Shown one piece after another: positions 1-6,768 of a stretch of 64,000 nt of DNA (the stretch's first letter is position 1; every line of letters starts with the position of its first letter). Position numbers and translations under genes: made by a program. A model generated the notes under the pieces. It was given only the letters and a program-made list of their open reading frames with translations, made no database searches and was not told the DNA's origin. Source of the DNA: UBA11865 sp041570195 (lineage in GTDB: Bacteria; Chloroflexota; Anaerolineae; Promineifilales; Promineifilaceae); the NCBI GenBank assembly GCA_041570195.1, contig JBFFWQ010000005.1, forward strand, positions 1-64,000. The letters run 5' to 3'.

Positions 1-53
1 AGCAGTAGAACTAACCCCGTCAAGAGAATGAGTGTCCGGGTAAATGGATTCAT
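1..53 (-). CDS. Start of a membrane or exported protein (partial, runs off left edge)
   Basis: An ATG at 53 on the minus strand opens a frame that stays open to the window edge. Its first 17 residues (MNPFTRTLILLTGLVLL) read as a short basic N-terminus followed by a hydrophobic stretch, as in a signal peptide or first membrane helix. An AAGGA ribosome-binding site lies 7 nt upstream of the ATG. The gene is divergent from the MFS transporter on its right, and the tandem palindromic repeat at 74-121 lies just upstream of its ribosome-binding site. Too little is visible to name the family. Confidence 0.5.
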   Translation of the reverse strand, partial: MNPFTRTLILLTGLVLL

Positions 54-73
54 GATATATCCTTGTTGTAAAA

Positions 74-121
74 GTGACCGTGTCACTAGGTGACCGTGTC
101 ACTAGGTGACCGTGTCACTAG
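74..121. repeat. Three perfect 16-bp tandem repeats, each a palindrome
   Basis: The unit GTGACCGTGTCACTAG occurs three times head to tail without a mismatch. Each unit contains the inverted repeat GTGAC-CGT-GTCAC, and the junctions form a second one, GTCAC-TAG-GTGAC. The array sits between two divergent genes, about 20 bp from the start codon of the leftward one. A multi-site operator for a dimeric repressor such as a TetR-type regulator would look like this; that is inference. Confidence 0.8.
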
Positions 122-298
122 TCGGCCGGCATCGTCCGCCTAGCAGCCTATCATAGCCGGCCAGCTCGCGCATCATCCCAGTGACCGATTCACGCCTTGA
201 CCAGCTGGATGATATTGGCTTGGATTTTGCGGGAAAATGGGTCAGAATCCCTCAATTGCTACTCATTGGCCTACACTGGTCACAAAAAGGGGATGACA

Positions 299-1450
299 TT
301 GAACAGCAACACCAAAGCCCTGACTGCTTCAGCCTATCTGTCAATGCTTTTCCTGGGGATTGCCAGTACGGTGATTGGCGCGGCCGCGCGCAATATCGGC
401 CTGACGCCCTTTCAGATCGGCCTGTTCCTGGCCATTCAAAATGTCGGATTCATGATCGGCGTGTCGGTCGCCGGAGCATTGGCCGACAGTTACGAGAAGC
501 CTAAGATCCTCTTCGTCGGCAGCTTGATCCTGGCCGTGTCCTTCTTCACTTTCTACCTGACCGGTTCATTGTGGCTGAATCTGGCCATCATGTTTTTCAT
601 TGGCCTTGGCGTGGGCAGCTACGAAGGTGTGACTGATCCCATGCTGCTAGAGATTCATGATGAGAATCAAAACCTGCACATCAACGTTAATCATTTCTTC
701 GTGACCTTTGGCTCGATCCTGATCACGATTTACCTCATCTTCCTGCAAATGAATTGGCGCGCGTCACTTACCCAGGCCGCAGTTGCCGTCCTATTGCTGG
801 CTGCCTTCTTCGCCTTCGCCCGGTTGAAGAACAGGAACAACCAGCCGGGCGCCTACGCGGACCGATTGCGCATCCTAGCTCGCGAACGGCTGGTCGTCGT
901 CCTTTTTGTGGCCACTATTCTCGTCGTGGGCGTGGAGCTAGGCACGGCCGGCATCGTGACCACCTTTCTCATGGAACTGCGCGGTTTCACCCAGGTCACG
1001 TCAAAGATCGGGTTGCTGACTTTTTTAGCCGGCATGGCTGCCGGCCGGTTGATCATTGGTTTCTTCACCCGGGGCGACCAGGCCGCCCGCTACATATTGC
1101 TTCTGTTCGGCCTGGCCACTATCTTCTTTGGCTTGATGGTCATCGTGAATCTGGGGCAGTGGTCTTACGTGACCATCTTCCTGGCCGGCCTGGCCATGTC
1201 GGCCTTGCTACCGCTGATGATCACCCTGGCTGGACAGGCCTACCCGGAAATGGCTGGCACAGTCACCGGTTCGATCAAAGTAGCCATTCCCATTGGCGGC
1301 ATTGTCCTGCCGTTCGTCATGTCTCTGGTGGCCAACATGGCTACCTTGCAGAGCGCCCTGCTGGTCTTTCCCCTGGCGCTCCTGCTGGCCTTCGCTTTGC
1401 TGTGGCTCGAATTGAGACGAGCGCCCGTGCGGCAAGGTTCCCAATCCTGA
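299..1450 (+). CDS. MFS transporter
   Basis: A protein of about 383 residues made almost entirely of hydrophobic helices (about 12), with the major facilitator signature between helices 2 and 3 in the form GALADSYEKPK (family pattern GxLaDrxGrr). It would export or import a small solute across the inner membrane by proton-coupled exchange; the substrate cannot be read from sequence. Start choice: an AAAAAGGGG ribosome-binding site ends at 292, 6 nt before a TTG at 299. An ATG at 293 directly abuts that site, and a TTG at 197 has none. The palindromic repeats at 74-121 may control it together with the divergent gene. Confidence 0.8.
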   Translation: MNSNTKALTASAYLSMLFLGIASTVIGAAARNIGLTPFQIGLFLAIQNVGFMIGVSVAGALADSYEKPKILFVGSLILAVSFFTFYLTGSLWLNLAIMFFIGLGVGSYEGVTDPMLLEIHDENQNLHINVNHFFVTFGSILITIYLIFLQMNWRASLTQAAVAVLLLAAFFAFARLKNRNNQPGAYADRLRILARERLVVVLFVATILVVGVELGTAGIVTTFLMELRGFTQVTSKIGLLTFLAGMAAGRLIIGFFTRGDQAARYILLLFGLATIFFGLMVIVNLGQWSYVTIFLAGLAMSALLPLMITLAGQAYPEMAGTVTGSIKVAIPIGGIVLPFVMSLVANMATLQSALLVFPLALLLAFALLWLELRRAPVRQGSQS

Positions 1451-1691
1451 TTCGCCACTCTGGGTCGTGCTGGTGTCACGGCGACTGGTTATAGTGGAGT
1501 TAAAGTCAGTGCGGGTCTGGCTAAACCGAACAGCGGCGTGGCCAAAACGCCGGCCACACGCCTGGCGCAAGGATACGGTTGAAGTTCCGGGGGGAGCATC
1601 ATAGGGGGCAACTGGCTCACGGGTGATGTGTCCGGGGTCAGTCGTTTTTTTTGTTGGCAGATCCCGCCAGTTCGGCGTATATTGGCTACTT

Positions 1692-2288
1692 ATGACCACA
1701 CAATTCCTGTTCTACATCTCGGCTGCGACGGACATGGAGCAAGAACGGGAGATCCTGGCCCGTTCGGTCATTGACGTACCGGCCGACGTGACCTGGCGCA
1801 TTGAGTTATCTCCAAGAGGGAATGATCCGGTCGATCGGCAAGCCGTCGCGCAGGCCGATCTTCACCTGGTGCTGCTGGGCGGTGACATTCGAGCGCCGGT
1901 TGGCCTGGAATGGATGGCCGCTCGGCACTTTGGCCGGCTTCCGCTGCCGTTGCTGAAAGAGGGAGCGAAACGTACTATGGCGGCTGAGGATTTCCGGCGT
2001 TTTGTCGAGTTGCAGGCCAGTTGGTTGCCCTTCGCCAATAATGCTGATCTTCGGCAGCAGGCGCTGCAGTTGCTGGGCGCGCGTTTACTGGATCGAGTGA
2101 CTGATTTCGGCTTGACGCCGGATGAAATCGAAGGTTTGTTGCGCTGGCAGAAAGACCTACACCAGGTGTCTGGACCGGCCGAGGGCGACATGCTCGGCGG
2201 CGCCGGCGAAAGCAGCCTCATTTTTTCCAAGCAGCGCCACGAGCCAAGCACGGGCATTCTTCTGCAACCTGAAGACGACGAGAATTAG
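1692..2288 (+). CDS. DUF4062-like / TIR-fold-like protein
   Basis: A soluble protein of about 198 residues. Its first 90 residues carry the pattern FYISAATDMEQEREIL, followed later by ADLHLVLLGGD, which resembles DUF4062-type domains (family pattern vFiSStf.Dm..ER), relatives of the TIR fold often found in NTPase signalling proteins. The remaining 100 residues are helical and show no recognised domain, and the usual C-terminal ATPase is absent. The start at 1692 removes a doubtful hydrophobic N-terminal extension, but no strong ribosome-binding site marks it. The upstream region holds CTGGTGTCACG at 1470-1480 and a TTATAG hexamer at 1489. Family assignment is tentative. Confidence 0.55.
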   Translation: MTTQFLFYISAATDMEQEREILARSVIDVPADVTWRIELSPRGNDPVDRQAVAQADLHLVLLGGDIRAPVGLEWMAARHFGRLPLPLLKEGAKRTMAAEDFRRFVELQASWLPFANNADLRQQALQLLGARLLDRVTDFGLTPDEIEGLLRWQKDLHQVSGPAEGDMLGGAGESSLIFSKQRHEPSTGILLQPEDDEN

Positions 2289-2333
2289 AACAACCTCCTC
2301 TACTCGCCGCAGACTCTGACCAAACCCTGTAGC

Positions 2334-2381
2334 GCGCACAAAATCGCACAAGATCGCACAGAATTGCCACACTGGCGCACA
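2334..2381. repeat. Helically phased CGCACA repeats upstream of the psp-like cluster
   Basis: The heptamer [GT]CGCACA starts at 2334, 2344 and 2354, exactly 10 bp apart. A degenerate copy (TTGCCAC) starts at 2364 and another good copy at 2375. All lie on the same face of the helix, 90-140 bp upstream of the first PspA gene. This suits cooperative binding of an activator or repressor. The protein that binds is unknown. Confidence 0.5.
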
Positions 2382-2473
2382 CAACTTGTATTACCATGGA
2401 TGGCATGAGCAGCCAGGTGGGGCAACAACCCGGATAGGCCCCACTACCAGAGCCTGAATAGGGAGGTGAATCA

Positions 2474-3205
2474 ATGGGAATCTGGACTCGAATAAAAATG
2501 CTCTTCAAGATGAAAGCCAGCTCAGCTCTTGATGACGCCGAGGACCCGCGCGAGGTGATGGATTACGCTTATGGTCAGCAGCAGGAATTCCTGCGCAAGG
2601 TTAAACAAGGCCTAGTCGAGGTAGCCACGGCAAAACACCAACTCGAACAGCAGGTTCGGCGTCAACGCGCGCGCATTCCCCAATTGGAGGACCAAGCAGC
2701 CAGAGCAGTCGCGGCCGATCGTGAGGACCTGGCCCGCGTCGCTCTGCAGCGAAAACAGGTCGTGCTGGCCGAAATGGCCGGTCTAGAAGAACAACTTGCC
2801 GAAGTGGCCGAAGAAGAAAGACGGCTCATTGTGGCCGAACAGCAGATCGCCGCCCGCATTGAGGAGTTTCGTACTCATCGAGAGGTGATGTCAGCTCGCT
2901 ACAGCGCGGCCGAAGCCAAGGTCCGCATCAACGAGTCGCTCACTGGGGTCTCGGGCGAACTTGGCGAATTGAGCTTGGCCCTCGGCCGGGCCGAAGAAAA
3001 GACCCAGCATATGCTGGCCAGAGCCTCGGCCCTGGACGCGCTGATCGATGGCGGCGCGCTAGAACCGACCGTAGGTTCTGGTGATTTCGTCGAAACGGAG
3101 TTGTATAAGCTGGAAGCCGAGAATGCGATTGAAGCGGAGCTGGCAGCGCTGCAAGCCGGGCAGCCGGTCGAGCAGTTACCGGAAGCGGCCGCGGCGCCAG
3201 AATAG
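2474..3205 (+). CDS. pspA: PspA/IM30 family protein, copy 1
   Basis: A 243-residue PspA/IM30 (Vipp1) family protein: a cytoplasmic, membrane-associated ESCRT-III relative that oligomerises to protect the membrane during envelope stress. Visible features are the N-terminal amphipathic helix (about residues 1-25), the typical DPREVMDYAYGQQQEFLRKV segment and a long charged coiled coil (about 25-215) with the alanine-rich YSAAEAKVRI hairpin turn. A near-ideal AGGGAGGTGA ribosome-binding site precedes the ATG. It is the first gene of a four-gene rightward cluster, followed by two membrane proteins and a second PspA. No PspF-like sigma-54 activator or PspBC is present, so control must differ from that of Escherichia coli; the phased repeats at 2334-2381 are candidates. 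Confidence 0.9.
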   Translation: MGIWTRIKMLFKMKASSALDDAEDPREVMDYAYGQQQEFLRKVKQGLVEVATAKHQLEQQVRRQRARIPQLEDQAARAVAADREDLARVALQRKQVVLAEMAGLEEQLAEVAEEERRLIVAEQQIAARIEEFRTHREVMSARYSAAEAKVRINESLTGVSGELGELSLALGRAEEKTQHMLARASALDALIDGGALEPTVGSGDFVETELYKLEAENAIEAELAALQAGQPVEQLPEAAAAPE

Positions 3206-3240
3206 ATCTCATTTTCCGTCTTCTGAAGGAGATGTTCATC

Positions 3241-3912
3241 ATGTCACAAAGTTATGTTGAAAAACGACCTGCAGGCGAAGCGCCTAAGCAGGCGCCGTCC
3301 GAAAGATCGGCCAGGCCTGCCAAGGACAAGAGCGAAAAGAAGATCGGCTTCTTGTCCGAGGATCTCGTCTATGGTCAACCGGTGATTGTCGCCTTTCGCT
3401 GGATCCTGATCGCTTCGGGTCTGGTCCTGGCCTTGGTGAATCCGGACGACTTGAGCGCTCTGCGAGTTCAGGTCGTCGTGATCCTGTTACTGGCCATCGC
3501 CAATTTCTATTTGCAGGCCCAATTACTGATGGGACGCCAGGTGGTGAGTACCATCATCTACGCGTCAAGCGCTATAGACCTGGCGCTATTGACAGTGCTG
3601 GTGGTCACTCAAGGGGGGTATGAATCGCGCATCTTCGCCTTCTTCTACCCGGCGATCCTGGCCTTCTCCGTTGTTTTTGCGACACCGGTCACAGTGCTAT
3701 ATGTCGCGACGACCGTGTTCGTATACGGCACAATCTGCGTCTTTTCCGACGGAGATCCGGTGATCATCATCAGCCGGCTGCTCATGCTCGTTGCCGTCGG
3801 ATTCTGCGGAAATGCCTATCTGCGCATTGAGCGTTCCCGACGCAACGCAGCCGAAGCGGCCCATATGGAACTCATGACCCAGATTCGCAGTCGTCGCGCA
3901 AAAGAGGCCTGA
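3241..3912 (+). CDS. Polytopic membrane protein, sensor-like, copy A
   Basis: A 223-residue protein with a charged cytoplasmic N-terminus (about 40 residues, Lys/Arg/Glu rich), five or six hydrophobic helices and a basic C-terminal tail. The membrane part resembles the input domain of some sensor histidine kinases, but there is no kinase domain. An AAGGAG ribosome-binding site ends immediately before an ATG at 3232 and 9 nt before the ATG at 3241, so the latter is the likely start. It is related to the next gene: both share an SEDLVYGQPVIVAFRW / AEDIFFGQVVIIWARW entry to helix 1 and a central GGYESRIFAFFYP / GGFESQFYIYYYP motif. Its place between two pspA genes suggests a membrane partner of PspA; no family name is recognised. 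Confidence 0.75.
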   Translation: MSQSYVEKRPAGEAPKQAPSERSARPAKDKSEKKIGFLSEDLVYGQPVIVAFRWILIASGLVLALVNPDDLSALRVQVVVILLLAIANFYLQAQLLMGRQVVSTIIYASSAIDLALLTVLVVTQGGYESRIFAFFYPAILAFSVVFATPVTVLYVATTVFVYGTICVFSDGDPVIIISRLLMLVAVGFCGNAYLRIERSRRNAAEAAHMELMTQIRSRRAKEA

Positions 3913-3984
3913 TGGCTGGCAAATAGATTTGTGGGCGATCTGCGCTTGGTGCATTTCGTCCAGCTCAAAAAAGGAGCTCTGATT

Positions 3985-4602
3985 ATGAACGAGTTACGAA
4001 GCACGGCTCAAGAAACGGCCGAGGACATCTTTTTCGGCCAGGTAGTGATCATCTGGGCGCGTTGGTTTGTGATTTTGGCTGCAACCATCGCCGTATTGTG
4101 GTCTGCAGACGACGTTGGCGAATTGACGACTGCGATGCTCTTGTTGGTGCCGATGATCGTCATCAACTTCTTCGTTCACGGCCGCTACATGATGGAGAAG
4201 CCGGCTAACCAGCTGCTGCTGATCGCCCTGAGCGTCGTTGACGTGATCATTATCACGCTCATCATCCTCTTCTGGCACAAGCCGGGCGGCTTTGAGAGCC
4301 AGTTCTACATCTACTACTATCCGGTCATTCTAGCTTTCGCCTTTGTTTTCCCGGTCCGAATTTCTGCGCTCTACACAGTTCTGGCGGCCGCCCTTTACAC
4401 GGGCGCCTGCCTGGTATACGATGCCGCGTTTGCGAACAATCCCACCGACATAGAGGGCATGCTAATTCGGCTCATCACCATGGTATCTGTCGGCGGATTG
4501 GCGACCTATTACTGGCGAGTACAGCGCAAGCGACGTCGTGAATCGGTTACTGGGCAGCCGGGCATTGCGCCGGGCGGCCAATTTGCCGGTGAGACCGGGT
4601 GA
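3985..4602 (+). CDS. Polytopic membrane protein, sensor-like, copy B
   Basis: A 205-residue membrane protein with five or six helices and a short basic C-terminus, paralogous to the preceding gene (shared FGQ/YGQ motif before helix 1 and G[GF]ESQFYIYYYP motif in the middle). The ATG at 3985 is preceded by AAAAAAGGAG with 8 nt spacing. Both copies lack any catalytic domain, so a role as sensor or scaffold for the neighbouring PspA proteins is the simplest inference. The tandem duplication paired with two pspA genes suggests that each PspA may have its own membrane partner. Confidence 0.75.
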   Translation: MNELRSTAQETAEDIFFGQVVIIWARWFVILAATIAVLWSADDVGELTTAMLLLVPMIVINFFVHGRYMMEKPANQLLLIALSVVDVIIITLIILFWHKPGGFESQFYIYYYPVILAFAFVFPVRISALYTVLAAALYTGACLVYDAAFANNPTDIEGMLIRLITMVSVGGLATYYWRVQRKRRRESVTGQPGIAPGGQFAGETG

Positions 4603-4720
4603 GAGGCGTTGGCACGATGTTACTGAGTACTATCTGTGGAAGGGAGGGGCATGGATCTATCAAGCCAGAACCGTGACAGATCCGTGTCCCGCTCTTCCAA
4701 TGTCAAGGGAGATGACGGCC

Positions 4721-5416
4721 ATGGCCTCAATGCGTCGTTTCGTACGAGGATTGAAAAAAGGGCTGGACGATGTGATGGCGCCGGCCGAGGATCCGCGCCA
4801 GACCTACGCCTATACGGTTGAACGACAACGTGAATTGCTAACGAAGGTGCAGCGTGCGCTGGCCGACATTGGGGCGACGAAGAGGCGCCTCGAAGGGCAA
4901 ACGACCGAAGTTCGGGCAAAGCTGCCGCTGCTGGAGAATCGGGCCCGTCAATCGTTGCGGCAGGGTAACGAAGCCCAGGCGCGTCTTTCGTTACAGCGCT
5001 ACCAACTGGCTGCGGCCGAACTACGGCGGCTGGAACAACAACTGCAGGAAACGGAGCTTGAAGAGCAACGACTCTGGCTGACCGAGCAGCGTCTTTCCTC
5101 GCAGCTGGAGGCTTTTTATGCCCGTCAGGAGCTTATCGAAGCTCGTTACAGCGCGGCCGAAGCCCAGGTGCAGATAGGCGAGGCGCTCACCGGCGTTTCA
5201 GAAGAGTTGGCCGAACTGAGCCGGGCGATGGAATCTGCGGAGCGCAAATCGGAACACATGGAGGCCCGCGCAGCGGCTATCGATCGCCTGGTCGACGACG
5301 GATACCTGGAAATGCCGGCGGCGATAAACGGGATTGGCGACGAGCATTTGTTGCCGTCTGGCCTGGATAGCGACGTCGAGGACCACTTACAAGAATTGAA
5401 GCGTGAATTAGTTTGA
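4721..5416 (+). CDS. PspA/IM30 family protein, copy 2
   Basis: A 231-residue second PspA/IM30 homologue, clearly paralogous to the gene at 2474: the same DPRQTYAYTVERQRELLTKV block after the amphipathic helix, the long coiled coil, and the YSAAEAQVQIGEALTGVSEE segment (YSAAEAKVRINESLTGVSGE in copy 1). Several ATGs occur close together. The one at 4721 has AGGGAG 9 nt upstream and fits the start of other family members (a basic amphipathic helix MASMRRFVRGLKKGLDD), so the longer frame from 4538 is not used. It ends the cluster and is followed by an intrinsic terminator at 5429-5456. Confidence 0.88.
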   Translation: MASMRRFVRGLKKGLDDVMAPAEDPRQTYAYTVERQRELLTKVQRALADIGATKRRLEGQTTEVRAKLPLLENRARQSLRQGNEAQARLSLQRYQLAAAELRRLEQQLQETELEEQRLWLTEQRLSSQLEAFYARQELIEARYSAAEAQVQIGEALTGVSEELAELSRAMESAERKSEHMEARAAAIDRLVDDGYLEMPAAINGIGDEHLLPSGLDSDVEDHLQELKRELV

Positions 5417-5428
5417 ATATGATGCGCT

Positions 5429-5456
5429 CCTTGACCTTCGGTCATTAAGGCTTTTT
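5429..5456 (+). terminator. Intrinsic terminator after the psp-like cluster
   Basis: CCTT and GACC pair with GGTC and AAGG around a TTC loop, with a 3-nt bulge, followed by CTTTTTG. It lies 13 bp after the stop codon of the second PspA gene. Confidence 0.6.
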
Positions 5457-5610
5457 GAAGACCTCAAATTGAACGATAAGGAGCTGACGGCCGACAATTA
5501 GTCGTCGCCTGAGAAGCTCGACCCACTCGACAAGACCCCCTGGAGTACAATTGGTTCACATGACCTGGCCTGCACGCGATATTTTGCAGTGACAAAGGAG
5601 GTGGACCTCG

Positions 5611-5841
5611 ATGATCATATTCCTGGATGGGCCGATCAATGCCGGCAAGAGTACCGTTGGCGCTATACTAGCCGGCCAAATGCGCCAGGCGGTGCACATT
5701 GAAGTGGATTGGCTGCGTCACTTTACCGGTGGTTTTTCTCTCGAGCAGGCGATACCTTTTGCACTGGCCGATGCGGCCGAGCTGGCAAACGCCTGGGTGA
5801 AGCGTGGCTTTCATGTCATCGTCTCCTGGCCCACATTGTAG
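5611..5841 (+). pseudogene. Truncated P-loop phosphotransferase/kinase remnant
   Basis: A 76-residue frame beginning at an ATG with a good AAAGGAGG ribosome-binding site. It encodes the N-terminal half of a small P-loop kinase of the chloramphenicol phosphotransferase-like type: Walker A GPINAGKST at residues 7-15, then HIEVDWLR and a helix ending GFHVIVSWPTL. A TAG stops it where relatives continue for roughly another 90-100 residues. The following sequence in any frame runs almost at once into acetyltransferase-like sequence. A deletion joining two genes is the simplest reading. Confidence 0.6.
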
Positions 5842-5898
5842 CGCGGTCCAATCGCCCAGGCAGAAAGCCAGAAACAGAAAAAGCGAGCGGCCTGGCTT

Positions 5899-6335
5899 CT
5901 GACTTTACCGACCGGCCGGCGCCGGCCGACACGGCCTTCATCGGCCGGCAAATCAAAGCGTACAATGACAGCGTCTCCGCGCATCATCGCCGCGGCCGGC
6001 GGACCGGCAAGAGCCCCTGCGGCTATCATTCGTCATCCCTCGAGCGAACTCGTCGGCGGTCTGATCGCGGCAACCTACCGGTGTGGCTTGACGTCAACGT
6101 ACTCTGGGTGGCCGAAGCATTGTGCCATCGAGGGCACGGCCGCAGGCTGATGGGCCTGGTCGAGGAGGCGGCCATTGACCGTGGCTGCCGGCACGCTCAG
6201 GTCACGACTTTTGAATTTCAAGCCCGAGGGTTCTATGAGCGCCTCGGCTATCAAGTTTTCGACCGTCAGAAGGATTACCCACCCGGGCAGACTTTTTACT
6301 GGCTGTGCAAGGAGTTAATGAGCGATGTCCCCTGA
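5899..6335 (+). pseudogene. GNAT acetyltransferase with two frameshifts
   Basis: Acetyltransferase sequence is readable only by changing frame twice. The N-terminal part (TDRPAPADTAFIGRQIKAYND) is in the frame of 5709. The middle (RHPSSELVGGLIAATY) is in the frame of 5965, after a shift near 5985. The acetyl-CoA-binding part (WLDVNVLWVAEAL, then RGHGRRLMG, FEFQARGFYERLGYQVF) returns to the first frame near 6081. The pattern matches the GNAT family with an N-terminal QIxAxN segment and a C-terminal FYxxLGY motif. No convincing start codon remains. Its stop overlaps the next gene by 11 bp. The two shifts cancel, so sequencing or assembly error in this GC-rich stretch remains possible. Confidence 0.6.
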
Positions 6336-6768
6336 AGAACTCCTGGCCGACTATCCGCCGCAAATCCAGGAACTGGCCGATGGGGTGCGGGCAATAATTG
6401 AACAAACTGTGCCCGATATCGAAGAAAAAGTCTATCGCGGCTGGCGATTGATCGGCTACAGAGTGACACTGCCGGAATCGCATCGCCACGGTGGTGGCGC
6501 CTATTTCTGTTACATCGCACCAGGCGCGGAGTCGCTCCAGCTTGGTTTTGAATACGGTATCCTAATGGCCGATCCAGAAGGACTGCTGGAAGGCGAGGGC
6601 AAGCAAGTGCGATATGTCACTGTTTCCTCAGTGGCTGACTTCAAGCGCGATGGCGTTCGGCAACTCATCGTCGAGGCGGCCCGCGTTGCGATTCTGTCTA
6701 AGGAAGAGAAGGCGGCGTTGCGCTTTGAGCTGGATGAAGTACGCGAGCTAGGTCGCGACCTCCAGTAG
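6325..6768 (+). CDS. DUF1801 family protein
   Basis: A 147-residue soluble protein of the DUF1801 (YdhG-like) type: an N-terminal helical segment LLADYPPQIQELADGVRAIIEQTVPDIEEKVYRGWRLIGY, then a beta-rich part with YFCYIAPGAESLQLGFEYG and a C-terminal helix. Family members are small single-domain proteins of unknown biochemical function. The start overlaps the acetyltransferase remnant by 11 bp, suggesting former translational coupling. The last 21 bp overlap tail to tail with the end of the large leftward regulator. Confidence 0.75.
   Translation: MSPEELLADYPPQIQELADGVRAIIEQTVPDIEEKVYRGWRLIGYRVTLPESHRHGGGAYFCYIAPGAESLQLGFEYGILMADPEGLLEGEGKQVRYVTVSSVADFKRDGVRQLIVEAARVAILSKEEKAALRFELDEVRELGRDLQ

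Noticed and set aside
74..121. CRISPR array
   Set aside because: The copies are 16 bp and directly adjacent without spacers, and no cas gene is present.
5709..6335. A single 208-residue open frame across the kinase/acetyltransferase region
   Set aside because: Its first two thirds include out-of-frame kinase and out-of-frame acetyltransferase sequence; only parts match a protein family, so it is a decayed locus rather than one gene.
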